This document shows positions 1 through 8,238 of a stretch of 64,000 bases of DNA, in pieces; position 1 is the first letter of the stretch; each line of letters opens with the position of its first letter. Location: positions 1-64,000 of the IMG/VR virus record IMGVR_UViG_3300037091_000121; one strand, given 5' to 3'. The notes below the pieces were generated by a model. That model worked only from the letters and a program-made list of their open reading frames with translations, ran no database searches and was not told the DNA's origin. The stretch is from a virus. A program made the position numbers and the translations under genes.

Positions 1-53
1 CCAATACCCCCAGTACCCCTAGTCTCCCACACTGTGCTTGGCGAAAGCGCCAT
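1..53 (-). CDS. 5' end of a beta-helix-type virion protein (cut by window edge)
   Basis: ATG at 53 follows AAGGTG and opens a frame that runs off the left edge; only 17 codons are visible. The N-terminus has the pattern STVWETRGTGG, which resembles the start of the beta-helix protein at 4616-6598 (DSVYEIRPDGA) and of other phage beta-helix or spike proteins. Its position at the end of the leftward structural block fits a virion role. Function is inferred from these few residues only. Confidence 0.4.
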   Translation of the reverse strand, partial: MALSPSTVWETRGTGGI

Positions 54-84
54 CTAGTTCACCTTATCCAAGGAAACTGTCAAC

Positions 85-408
85 TCAGAACTTAGCACCA
101 CCGTTAACCGCAGCGCCCTTCACCTGATTCAGAACAGCACTAGAAGTAGCCTCATAGTGAGCAATCACCGCTAGACATTCCGTAATGATCGCTGTCACTA
201 TGATTCCAGTCATGATAGGCCGGCCGTCAGTGACAGAGCCATCACCCATCGTGTCCGTGTTATTCAGGATAGTAGCACTCATGGAGTTAGCATTCCAATG
301 CGCCACAATGGATTTCGCGGTGAAATAAAGCTGGCTCATAATATCAGCCATCGGCCGAACCTGCTGGTTACAAAATGTAGTAGCTTGGACGTTCACATTT
401 ATAGCCAC
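85..408 (-). CDS. hypothetical protein, 107 aa
   Basis: A GTG start at 408 is preferred over the upstream codon at 426 because AAGGAG lies 8 nt before it. The protein is mostly helical in appearance, with one hydrophobic stretch (PIMTGIIVTAIITECLAVIA) in its second half. It lies in the leftward structural operon between two virion genes, so a minor virion role is possible. No family recognised. Confidence 0.6.
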   Translation of the reverse strand: MAINVNVQATTFCNQQVRPMADIMSQLYFTAKSIVAHWNANSMSATILNNTDTMGDGSVTDGRPIMTGIIVTAIITECLAVIAHYEATSSAVLNQVKGAAVNGGAKF

Positions 409-447
409 TGCCGTTCTCCTTATCATCAGAAGTGTATATATTACAGG

Positions 448-1599
448 TCACGAGAGAGAAGTGTGATACTGGATGGTTACGTTGATATCTCCGCCGGTTG
501 GAACTCCGCAAGTAAACAAAACCTGATCGCCATCAGCACCAGACTGGAAGCAGGTTCTAGCGCCACCGCTGCCCGGAGCTATTCCCCCGGAAGCGAACAG
601 CCTACCTATTGTCCCGGTAGGCGGGGTAACAGTTTGCGCCAACCCCAGAGAAGCGGACACGTTGACGCTATTCGAGTTCGAAGTGTTAACCATAAATGAG
701 GTTACAACCAACTTTGTTCCTGCCGTGTTGGCGACTACTACCGCATTAGTCTGCGCTGCGGTATAGGTAGTGGTCACGGTGATATTGTTGGGATGGCCGT
801 GATGGGTAAAGGGTATTCCTGTGCGAGAAGCCGGAGGAAAAGCAAACTGGCCAACAGCAACCGATGCTGGGTTCGTGCCATATGCGAACGCCTGGAAGAG
901 AGGACCAACCCCTAGCAGGCTAGATCCCGTGGTGGCTTGGCCGCTAGGGGCCGTAACGGGCACCACGACATGGGCGCTCCCATCCAGAATGCCAATGGTA
1001 AAAGGAGCCCCTGCCAGTCCTGCGCCGATACCGCTCTGTCCCTGAGTAAACCAGCCTGAAGTCCCTCCAGCGCCCGCTGCTCCCTGGTTTACCGTCGGTT
1101 GTCCTGAACCATCAACTGCCAGCAGTTTTACATTTCCACCGTTTTGTCCGGCTACTACAAACGGGTTTGCCGTTCCAGCCGAAACACCAAGGGCTAATGC
1201 TCCTTGTGTAGTCCACGGTGAGGTTCCCTGGTTAGCAGTCACCGTTCCTGAAATAGGCTGAGTAGCGGGAAAGTTGGATACGGATACTGACCCTGTAATG
1301 GTCTGTGTCCCAGAGGGTGTATTGATCGTTCGAAGCGCGCCAGCCAGGTTCACAGAAAGCAACGTCTGATCGCCTTCAGTGAATGTTGGTGCAGCAGCGT
1401 TGGCTAGAGCTACCAGCGATCCGATGTTCGTGGCAGCAGGGGCAGCGTTGTTGTTAGTCAGATTTCCAGCGACCACCATCCCGGTCCCGCCAGTGCCAGA
1501 GACGTTGATAGGGTTCCCAACGGTGCCAAACGCATTACCAGTCGCATCCACAAAGGTAACGCGCCAATCAAGCCCTTGGATAAGCGGGACTAGTGCCAT
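448..1599 (-). CDS. virion structural protein, 383 aa
   Basis: Gly/Ala/Thr/Val-rich beta-type protein with a good ribosome site (AGGAGACG) before the ATG. The middle carries VSVSNFPATQPISGTVTAN, a repeat signature seen in many phage tail and head decoration proteins. The C-terminal 120 residues look like a separate beta-sandwich. It follows the adaptor genes in the leftward operon, which suits a tail-associated or surface-exposed virion protein. Exact role unknown. Confidence 0.7.
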   Translation of the reverse strand: MALVPLIQGLDWRVTFVDATGNAFGTVGNPINVSGTGGTGMVVAGNLTNNNAAPAATNIGSLVALANAAAPTFTEGDQTLLSVNLAGALRTINTPSGTQTITGSVSVSNFPATQPISGTVTANQGTSPWTTQGALALGVSAGTANPFVVAGQNGGNVKLLAVDGSGQPTVNQGAAGAGGTSGWFTQGQSGIGAGLAGAPFTIGILDGSAHVVVPVTAPSGQATTGSSLLGVGPLFQAFAYGTNPASVAVGQFAFPPASRTGIPFTHHGHPNNITVTTTYTAAQTNAVVVANTAGTKLVVTSFMVNTSNSNSVNVSASLGLAQTVTPPTGTIGRLFASGGIAPGSGGARTCFQSGADGDQVLFTCGVPTGGDINVTIQYHTSLS

Positions 1600-1602
1600 A
1601 GT

Positions 1603-1824
1603 TTACGTCTCCTCGTCAACCTCGCACTTGGACCACTCGTTTTTAACCTTGTTCATCACCTCATGGCCCTTATCCGTATCCCAATGACCGGGAGGGAACG
1701 CTTCGAGAATATGCTGATGAGCCAAGGCGGTAATGTGCATCCGTTCCATGTTCTTCATAACCTGCTCGAATACCTGATCAATCTCTTCTTGCGTCAAATA
1801 TTCCGGTTTCCAGTTCACGTTCAT
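1603..1824 (-). CDS. hypothetical protein, 73 aa
   Basis: Small charged helical protein beginning MNVNWKPEYLTQEEIDQ. The ATG at 1824 overlaps the stop of the HNH gene (ATGA), so it may be translationally coupled; an in-frame ATG at 1833 is the alternative. Its stop lies 4 nt before the start of the 383-aa structural gene. No function recognised. Confidence 0.55.
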   Translation of the reverse strand: MNVNWKPEYLTQEEIDQVFEQVMKNMERMHITALAHQHILEAFPPGHWDTDKGHEVMNKVKNEWSKCEVDEET

Positions 1825-3077
1825 TTTATGCATAACCTTTCACGTTTAGTCGTGCGTCCATCAGCGGACGCTATCGGTCCACCAGCATCGTGGTATCCTT
1901 TACCCTTTAGGATCTTCCTAATATGCTCTTCGTTCATCCCGAACTCTCCAGCAAGGTATGCGATTTTTACTCCACCTGCTGCGTATCGCTCCCGCATCGA
2001 CTTAACCTGATCGTTAGTCAGCATCGCCCGGCGGGCACTAGCCCCGCTAGGATAATCCTTGAACTCGTGCATCGGGCCTTCGTGGATCGGACCAGGCGCT
2101 GACTTCCAGATCTTTCCCTTAACGATACTTCCTACCAAGGACGGGTCAACCTCAAACCTTCTTGCTAGATCTTCCAGAGAGTGCTTTCCAGTGGCATACA
2201 AGCATCGCATCGAGAGAACGTAGACTTCCTTCAGCTTACTGTTACCAACACGCTCTCCAGATCTAACCTTGCGGGAACCAACCTTCTTCAATGGACCTTC
2301 CTCGAACTTCCTGTCTACTCCTGTAAGAATTCGTTCCATGCTTCTCCTGGTTATTCCCATTGCAACACCTATCTGCGCTGCTGAAAGATCAGTCTTTGCG
2401 TATGCAACCCTGGCTTCAATAACCTCGGCCGAAGTCAACCGGCTACTGTGGTGCGCCTCTCCACTTGGAATCCTACGTCGCTCTCTGGCGTCATCCATAT
2501 TCTGCTTCTGTGTTCCTGCTACTAGGTGTGCCGGGTTGCAACATCTAGGATTATCGCAGGTATGCCTACAAACCTCTTTAGAATCTAGCGGTCTCTCCAG
2601 GCTAATCTCTAGCATCAGGCGAGATACTGGAGTTCTTTTCCCGAACACTCGGAGATGACCGTGGCTGCTGTGTTGAACCTGACCTAACCATCCCCAACAC
2701 TCATTATATCCCCGAACGTCTATTTTCCCCCACAGTCTATCCACTACTGGGCTTCCCCCTTCACGGCAAACCCTATGCGTTCCCATACGCATCATGTCGT
2801 CTACATTTTGCTTCGCCGTCCCCTCGTAGATATGATTCGGATTGCAACAATGTCCATTCCCACAGGAATGGCAAGCTCTCATTCCAGGACCAAGGATTCT
2901 CCCCAGACTCTCCTCCAGAATAACCCTGGCTACCTTTTGAGGTCTTCCGTTCACCCTGGCAAAAGGTCTCCAGTTAGGGTTATCCCTATTGGAGTCTTCG
3001 TTTATCCAGCCCCAACACACCCCAGGTTCGGCTTTTCGGATTCTGGAATGCACTCGCTCCATATCTGTGTTCGGCAC
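1821..3077 (-). CDS. free-standing homing endonuclease with two HNH domains
   Basis: GTG start at 3077 behind GGGAGGG. The 418-aa protein has two tandem HNH_3-type domains (about residues 60-115 and 140-190), each with the CHxCxNxxCCNPxHL zinc/catalytic pattern. About 220 residues with three helix-turn-helix units follow, two ending in I-x-KGK and one in ILTG. Related proteins make site-specific breaks that copy their own gene into empty alleles. It has its own promoter (3101-3129) and lies inside the 3' end of the adaptor gene, so it behaves like an inserted cassette. Tandem HNH domains in one chain are unusual. Confidence 0.85.
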   Translation of the reverse strand: MPNTDMERVHSRIRKAEPGVCWGWINEDSNRDNPNWRPFARVNGRPQKVARVILEESLGRILGPGMRACHSCGNGHCCNPNHIYEGTAKQNVDDMMRMGTHRVCREGGSPVVDRLWGKIDVRGYNECWGWLGQVQHSSHGHLRVFGKRTPVSRLMLEISLERPLDSKEVCRHTCDNPRCCNPAHLVAGTQKQNMDDARERRRIPSGEAHHSSRLTSAEVIEARVAYAKTDLSAAQIGVAMGITRRSMERILTGVDRKFEEGPLKKVGSRKVRSGERVGNSKLKEVYVLSMRCLYATGKHSLEDLARRFEVDPSLVGSIVKGKIWKSAPGPIHEGPMHEFKDYPSGASARRAMLTNDQVKSMRERYAAGGVKIAYLAGEFGMNEEHIRKILKGKGYHDAGGPIASADGRTTKRERLCIK

Positions 3078-3853
3078 GGTATCGGCCCTCCCTTGAATGG
3101 AGTATACCGTTCCGACCTCGATTTGTCAACCACTGATAGCAAGCGAACACGTGAAGCGATAAATCGACCTTGAGTTTCAGGACTGAACGTAGGATAAAAG
3201 CTGGTCAAAGGCGCAGCCCATCGTTGTTTAGCGGCCGGTAGACGGCGTTGTATTTCCGCTGTGTATGCTGCGATACGTTGGGTGTTAATAGGGTCCGGGT
3301 GCGCCGAAAGCCAACCAATCGCAGCGTCGTATCGCACAAGCTGCTGGTCCATATCCGACAGCTCTGGTGTTCCGCTTACCTGCAACCCATCATCAGCCGA
3401 TCCAATCCATCGCCATCGCAGATACTTGACACCAGGCACCAGGAATGGCGGATTCCCCAAGATGGAGTCCTCGGAAGCAGGCGGGTTCAGGATCAGGCTT
3501 CGCCCTTCAATCGCATACTGGGTTGGTGTCCCCGGCTCTGCTGAACGCCAGTTAATCGTCCCGCCAGAGACATTTGTCGTATTTAACGAAATAGCATATG
3601 TAGATGTAGGTTTCAACTGGTAGTGATTATATTCAACCCATATCATCCAAGCGAGGTTCCTGGGCAATGGATACTCTCTTTGGCCGGCGACCAAAAGTAT
3701 GTCGTCGTCCTCGATTACATCCATCTGAAGTTCGGAAGCCAACCAAACCAAGCTTGGATTGATAAAGTGGTCTAGCTCAAGCGCAGGGACTTCGTTGACG
3801 GTAGGATTCCCGATAAGCAGTCGTAAAGTTCCGCGTAGTTGATCGGCTGTCAT
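3002..3853 (-). CDS. neck/adaptor-like protein, C-terminus overwritten by HNH cassette
   Basis: 283 aa. It is helical at the N-terminus and then has an AGQREYPLPRNLAWMIWVEY segment. This matches VPGVQEYVMPADAIEIVWVQY in the C-terminal domain of the 4616-6598 protein, so the two are paralogous head-to-tail connector-type domains. The last 25 or so residues are encoded inside the HNH cassette and the ORF overlaps the HNH gene by 76 bp. The natural C-terminus was therefore probably replaced on insertion. Role at the portal-tail junction is inferred. Confidence 0.6.
   Translation of the reverse strand: MTADQLRGTLRLLIGNPTVNEVPALELDHFINPSLVWLASELQMDVIEDDDILLVAGQREYPLPRNLAWMIWVEYNHYQLKPTSTYAISLNTTNVSGGTINWRSAEPGTPTQYAIEGRSLILNPPASEDSILGNPPFLVPGVKYLRWRWIGSADDGLQVSGTPELSDMDQQLVRYDAAIGWLSAHPDPINTQRIAAYTAEIQRRLPAAKQRWAAPLTSFYPTFSPETQGRFIASRVRLLSVVDKSRSERYTPFKGGPIPCRTQIWSECIPESEKPNLGCVGAG
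3101..3129 (-). promoter_or_regulatory. sigma-70 type promoter for the HNH gene
   Basis: On the minus strand TTGACA, 17 nt, TATACT, followed after a short leader by a Shine-Dalgarno and the GTG of the HNH gene. It lies within the 3' coding end of the 3002-3853 gene. Confidence 0.8.
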
Positions 3854-3910
3854 TCGGTCCTCCTTTCCTCATTACATGATACCCTGAACTGGGCAGACTT
3901 ACAACCTACC

Positions 3911-4204
3911 TCACTTCTTACCCTTCTTGCCACCCTTGTCACCAGAGCCCATAATCCCAAACGCCTTCTCTACTCCACTGTTATACTTATGCTTTAGCTT
4001 GCTCGAATCAGGCTGCTTCACTTTTGCCGGAGCAGCAGGGCCTGAAGCGCCGAACCCACCTTTGTTAGACGCTCGGTCTTTATTCATCGCAGCGAAGGCA
4101 TTGGGGTCGAACTTGTGCAACCCACCACCAGCCACAGGTTTTGGCATCGCCTTTGGTTTCGGCATGGGCTTCGGAGCCATTGGTTTGGGCATCGGTCCTG
4201 GCAT
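3911..4204 (-). CDS. Pro/Lys-rich basic protein, 97 aa
   Basis: Starts with a low-complexity run of Met-Pro-Lys repeats and ends in GSGDKGGKKGKK; overall strongly basic and probably disordered. Similar small basic proteins occur in virions next to neck genes. Clear ribosome site AGGAGG just upstream. No enzyme motif. Confidence 0.6.
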   Translation of the reverse strand: MPGPMPKPMAPKPMPKPKAMPKPVAGGGLHKFDPNAFAAMNKDRASNKGGFGASGPAAPAKVKQPDSSKLKHKYNSGVEKAFGIMGSGDKGGKKGKK

Positions 4205-4216
4205 TGTCGTTCCTCC

Positions 4217-4600
4217 TTATGCAATCTCTGCGTCAAAGCGATAAACATGACCCGTCAGATGCACGTCAATCTCCGCCTTAAAATGCGGAGGGAATCCCGT
4301 AATATGCTTACGAATCGCCACTTCACCAGTAGTCACTGGGGCAGCATTATCAAAAATGATCGTTGAGGCGCCGCCAACAAGAGGTCGCTCCGCATGCAGG
4401 GTATGAGCCACCCCGTCCACAGAGAAAGCCGCGTCAAACCAGAATACGTCCCCCGCCTTCAGACCCACCTTGCCGCTAGTAACCGGACCCTTACGAACCG
4501 TATCCAGAGAAACCGTCCAGTTCTTCAAGTTGATCTTGGGAAGCGTGATGCTTTGGGCCGCGCCACCCAAAAGCAGTTTCAGAATATCCAATGGGTTCAA
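4217..4600 (-). CDS. hypothetical beta-rich protein, 127 aa
   Basis: Compact protein with alternating hydrophobic beta-strand pattern (KNWTVSLDTV, GDVFWFDAAFSVDG, FKAEIDVHLTGHVYRFDAEI). Lies in tight order between two virion genes of the leftward operon. Probably a small virion or assembly protein; no family recognised. Confidence 0.6.
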   Translation of the reverse strand: MNPLDILKLLLGGAAQSITLPKINLKNWTVSLDTVRKGPVTSGKVGLKAGDVFWFDAAFSVDGVAHTLHAERPLVGGASTIIFDNAAPVTTGEVAIRKHITGFPPHFKAEIDVHLTGHVYRFDAEIA

Positions 4601-4615
4601 GATATCTCCTTAAAC

Positions 4616-6598
4616 TTAGAGCGCGATGCTCTTCCTTGCTGAATCCTCAGTCGCTGCCACCATTCCAGCATCGAACTCGGCCTTCAGTGCTGTTGCACGT
4701 TGGGTTGCTACTACTGAATCGGGAAAACACGCCGACCAGAGGTAAGCCCCATACATCACCACTAACCTATAGTATATCGAAGGAAGCTGGTCGGGTCCAG
4801 CGGTCGTAATGCTTGGTGGTGTAGCCTTCCTTCGGATCGTCAAGTTAGGGGCCTGCGACACTGCTAATGCCGAAGGCGCGGGCCTGATAACGAAGTGATT
4901 TCCGCCGTAGTGTGCCCAATAGAGCGGTTCAGCAGGCACTTCATTACGCCAGTCCTCACCTAGCCTACGCCACTGCTCAACGTCGCCCTTCTCCAGTAAC
5001 CTGTTAGTTCCATACTGAACCCAGACGATCTCAATGGCATCGGCAGGCATCACGTATTCCTGAACTCCAGGAACAAGGGTTACTTCCGTGCTATCAGTGA
5101 CCACATAGTACCGGATCTGGCGATATATCTGCTGGCAACCCCAATCTAAGTAGATATCCACGACTGAATCAGGAATGACCTGGGTGTTCCGCTCATTGGT
5201 CAGCTCTCGCCAAAGGTTACGCATCGTTACCGTGGCGGCAGGTTGAACAGTAACAGGAACTCCAGTCTGACCCGCGAGGATGCTGCTAGAGTTCAGCAAG
5301 TCTGCGAAGTTCTCCTTGCAAATACTTGCTGATATCAAGGCTCCGCCGCCAGCCACAGCGTTCAGGGAGAAGTCTCCTGTGCCCGCACTTGTGAACGGGA
5401 TAGCAGTAAGAGTGGTGTCATCAGCCGCTGCTGGCATATTCAGGTATCTGCCTACTCCGGTAGTGAAGAAGTCGTTACACTTGAAGGTGTTGTCAACCCA
5501 AGTCTGACCCCCAGGACCGGTAACTGTAGCAGGGGAAGTCTGGCGATATGCGATGTCGTATAAAGTGTTATTACCGAAGATGCAGCTCTCTATCGTGCTA
5601 AACTCTCCGAAGTGAAGACTTGTCGGAGTAATATCCAGGCCATACTGGGAAGCACCCCAGAGGACACTATTTCTCAAGATCGCACCAGTGCTGTTGGCAT
5701 TGATCTGAACACCTACCGCACCGCCATCCACAACGCAGTAACTCAACCTAATTGGACTGCCACCCTCCACGCTAACACCAGCCTGCCCTGCCCCTGCGTC
5801 TATTCGGCAAAACTCTAACAAGTTTCCGCCAGTATCCCTAATCGCCGCTACGTTCGTTCCGCCCTTTATCCAGCACCTTCGGATTATCTGCAATGCGCTG
5901 ATTTCAAGAGCGTATCCGGCTGTAGATGTAGCGTCAAAGATACAGTTCTCGATAATCTGACCCAGTGCTCCGGCTGATACCGTAGCTCCGGCAAAAGAAC
6001 CCGATGTCATAAGGTTCTTGAACACAGTCCACTCAGCAGTCCAGTTCCCAACCTTAGCCAGATGGGCTATCCCTCCGTCACCACGAACCAAACTGTATCC
6101 TTCAACACGAACGTAATTCTCTTCAGCTCCATTGATACCTATATTGCTGCCGATCGTACTGGCGTATGCCGTAACCACCCCCGCAGAGTTAGTGTCCCTT
6201 ACCCAGATTATGTTTCCAGGGACCACCACCGAGAATTCATATGGTTCCAGAGATGAGACCGCTGTCCCCTTGGCTCCACCAGCTCCTCCTACGTTGGCTG
6301 TCTGTCCGGAGAAAGAACCCGTGGCTCTGTCTACTACAACCGCATTGCTGCTAGTCCTGGTGATAATCTGGTAGAGGTTGCTGTTGACGTGAATCCCGTT
6401 CCCTTGCATCGAAACAGTGAAACCGCCAGTGGCCGAAGTTATACTTGTAGTCCCTGTTCCGGCAGCATCTGTTACAGTTAAAATAGGAGTCGCTGACTGG
6501 CTAAAGTCTGTGCCTGCGAACGAAGGGCTAAATCCTACGCCGTTGGCTAGGGCTCCGTCTGGCCTAATCTCATAAACGGAATCTGCAGTCCAGGCCAT
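4616..6598 (-). CDS. fusion of right-handed beta-helix and neck/adaptor domain, 660 aa
   Basis: Residues 1-450 form a parallel beta-helix-like array with repeats such as IIENCIFDATS, IIRRCWIKGGT, LLEFCRIDAGA, RLSYCVVDGGA and ILRNSVLWGAS. These folds are typical of tail spikes and polysaccharide-binding proteins. Residues 465-660 (RNLWRELTNERNTQVIPDS onward) match the adaptor-like protein at 3002-3853. The protein thus seems to join a spike-like domain to a connector domain. No catalytic residues can be assigned. The ATG overlaps the stop of the preceding 77-aa gene. Confidence 0.7.
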   Translation of the reverse strand: MAWTADSVYEIRPDGALANGVGFSPSFAGTDFSQSATPILTVTDAAGTGTTSITSATGGFTVSMQGNGIHVNSNLYQIITRTSSNAVVVDRATGSFSGQTANVGGAGGAKGTAVSSLEPYEFSVVVPGNIIWVRDTNSAGVVTAYASTIGSNIGINGAEENYVRVEGYSLVRGDGGIAHLAKVGNWTAEWTVFKNLMTSGSFAGATVSAGALGQIIENCIFDATSTAGYALEISALQIIRRCWIKGGTNVAAIRDTGGNLLEFCRIDAGAGQAGVSVEGGSPIRLSYCVVDGGAVGVQINANSTGAILRNSVLWGASQYGLDITPTSLHFGEFSTIESCIFGNNTLYDIAYRQTSPATVTGPGGQTWVDNTFKCNDFFTTGVGRYLNMPAAADDTTLTAIPFTSAGTGDFSLNAVAGGGALISASICKENFADLLNSSSILAGQTGVPVTVQPAATVTMRNLWRELTNERNTQVIPDSVVDIYLDWGCQQIYRQIRYYVVTDSTEVTLVPGVQEYVMPADAIEIVWVQYGTNRLLEKGDVEQWRRLGEDWRNEVPAEPLYWAHYGGNHFVIRPAPSALAVSQAPNLTIRRKATPPSITTAGPDQLPSIYYRLVVMYGAYLWSACFPDSVVATQRATALKAEFDAGMVAATEDSARKSIAL

Positions 6599-6831
6599 CA
6601 GTGGCCTTCCCTTCGGATGCGAAGCATATTAGAGGTGGCTTGGGCTGACTCAAGACTACAGCAGGGATGGAATTCAGCGGGGGAACCAAACTCATTGGCT
6701 CGTTCAACGGCAAGCTCTCGGCTGGAGTAGACGCCAATGAACCGATATGGAGAGACAGTCTCTACGGCTATCCACTTACCCGCCAGTGACCATCCCCACT
6801 CGGTAGGCATAGTGGCCTTCCTGTCCATCAA
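6598..6831 (-). CDS. hypothetical protein, 77 aa
   Basis: Small protein with GKWIAVETVSPYRFIGVYSSRELAVERANEFG, a mixed alpha/beta pattern of the sort seen in small phage regulators or adaptors. ATGA overlaps on both sides show translational coupling with its neighbours. No function recognised. Confidence 0.55.
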   Translation of the reverse strand: MMDRKATMPTEWGWSLAGKWIAVETVSPYRFIGVYSSRELAVERANEFGSPAEFHPCCSLESAQATSNMLRIRREGH

Positions 6832-7349
6832 GAGATGTCGAATGCCAGAATTTTCAACCCCGCTGCAAAGGAGGCTGTTCCACTTACGTCAGTCTGGGAG
6901 AACACAACTCTCCACGCTGACAGACGGGTCCCAGTGGTCACAGTCTCTCGGTAGGGGGGATTGAATGGACCATTCATCACTACGCCTGCATTCAGTTCCG
7001 TTCCTCCTACAGACCCGCTATCTATGAAGACCTTCTCTGGCGACTGTAGTGGTATGACGCTCTCCAGAACTGCCTCTTGAACGAATGGTGCAGCAACAGA
7101 TGCCGCCTGATTGCCAGCGACTAGATTGAACCTAACCCGAGTGTTCCACGTCACGCCGTCTGTGGTATCCTGAACCTTCACGTCAAGGAAGTCGGTTGCA
7201 CCCGTAGCGGCAGCAGTCACGTTGAGCTTGAACTTAAGCATATTCGCCCGAGACAAGTCCATCGGTGCCAACAAATACGTCAGCTTGATGCCTGTGCCAT
7301 TCGTGGTGGCAGGGAGCGTGATGCCGTCTATTTTTCTGCCGCCTATCAT
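6828..7349 (-). CDS. virion protein, beta-sandwich type, 173 aa
   Basis: Beta-rich sequence (LTYLLAPMDLSRANMLKFKLNVT, DFLDVKVQDTTDGVTWNTRVRF) typical of phage head-decoration or tail-terminator-like beta-sandwiches. Overlaps both neighbours by 4 bp in a tightly packed structural operon. Assignment as virion protein rests on context and composition. Confidence 0.6.
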   Translation of the reverse strand: MIGGRKIDGITLPATTNGTGIKLTYLLAPMDLSRANMLKFKLNVTAAATGATDFLDVKVQDTTDGVTWNTRVRFNLVAGNQAASVAAPFVQEAVLESVIPLQSPEKVFIDSGSVGGTELNAGVVMNGPFNPPYRETVTTGTRLSAWRVVFSQTDVSGTASFAAGLKILAFDIS

Positions 7350-7669
7350 TGGCTGTGCGTCCCTTCTACCAAACGGGCCTCTCTGTCAGCAGTACGAGAC
7401 TTCAAAACCTCAAGCGCAGTTTCTAGATGAGTTATTGCACACTCATTCTCAAGGCACTTAAACTCGCTATCCTGGTAGAATTCTAATCTTTTTAGAGCAG
7501 CAGTTATTACGTCTTCTACAAAAGCCCCATTAGGTCCCTTTCGTTCATCACCTCTTCCCAGAGGCCCGTTCTGCCATGAGATTGCAAACCCGGTTCCGTA
7601 AGTGCAACCTCCAGCCGGATTACCGTTCTCATCCCTCCAGTTATGATACCCCAAAACAAACCTATTCAT
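7346..7669 (-). CDS. phage family protein with RTADREARLVEGTH C-terminus, 107 aa
   Basis: Contains SWQNGPLGRG, NGAFVEDVITAALKRLEFYQ and a C-terminal helix ending RTADREARLVEGTH. I recall this layout from a widespread family of uncharacterised phage proteins. Its core ENECAITHLETALEVL resembles the helix of the Acb2/Tad1-like protein at 16741-16956 (ELSLALTHLQTAAMFA). That similarity may mean a related ligand-binding hairpin or may be chance. Position in the virion operon gives no clear role. Confidence 0.65.
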   Translation of the reverse strand: MNRFVLGYHNWRDENGNPAGGCTYGTGFAISWQNGPLGRGDERKGPNGAFVEDVITAALKRLEFYQDSEFKCLENECAITHLETALEVLKSRTADREARLVEGTHSQ

Positions 7670-7947
7670 TCTGCGTCCTCGCTAGGTGTCTTCCCACCCC
7701 TGCAGTTGCAATCCACCGCTACTCTCGTTCTGACTGGCTTCGGACCCTCCGTGCAGTCGTTCACATCCACGGCCTTCGGATACTCCTTGCCTGGCCCGAA
7801 CCCGAAGATAGTGCAGTCCCAGAGGCCAAGGTTCTTGCCGTAGTCAATGAGTTCCGTGGCAGGCTTCCTCAAGTCGCCCATCTCCTGCGTCACGATATCG
7901 AAGGGTTTGGGAGTCTGATAACCATAGCCCAGATCCTTGTTTCGCAT
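7666..7947 (-). CDS. hypothetical protein, 93 aa
   Basis: ATG at 7947 is chosen because AGAGG precedes it and upstream codons would overlap the 42-aa gene in another frame. Sequence MRNKDLGYGYQTPKPFDIVT..., with several Cys and Asp near the C-terminus (VDVNDCTEGPK, VAVDCNC). ATGA overlap with the next gene. No function recognised. Confidence 0.5.
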   Translation of the reverse strand: MRNKDLGYGYQTPKPFDIVTQEMGDLRKPATELIDYGKNLGLWDCTIFGFGPGKEYPKAVDVNDCTEGPKPVRTRVAVDCNCRGGKTPSEDAE

Positions 7948-7960
7948 CACACACCGCCTC

Positions 7961-8089
7961 TCATGTCCATCTCGGTCTGTCCCAACTGTTTTTGTATAAG
8001 CGCTTATCAACCCAAACTCCGTCTTGACGAGTGGCGAAACGCATGGGCACACTCTCCCCGGTCTTCCCATCAAGAACGATAGGTCCCAT
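7961..8089 (-). CDS. small protein, 42 aa
   Basis: Short frame beginning MGPIVLDGKTGESVPMRF and rich in aromatic and basic residues. It ends 14 nt before the next start and keeps normal codon usage, while the longer frame on the same DNA does not look coding there. An upstream in-frame TTG with GGAG is an alternative start. Low information. Confidence 0.4.
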   Translation of the reverse strand: MGPIVLDGKTGESVPMRFATRQDGVWVDKRLYKNSWDRPRWT

Positions 8090-8238
8090 AAAGACGGCGC
8101 TCAACAGTGGCCTTCTCCGTAGCGAGGATGGATCATCCTTCGTCTAGCTGGACTGCGCACTTGGCATCACCCCTCTCGGTATTACAAAAGCATGGGTGGA
8201 GGGAGGACATACCCTCCACCCTTTTTGGTTAATCCTTA

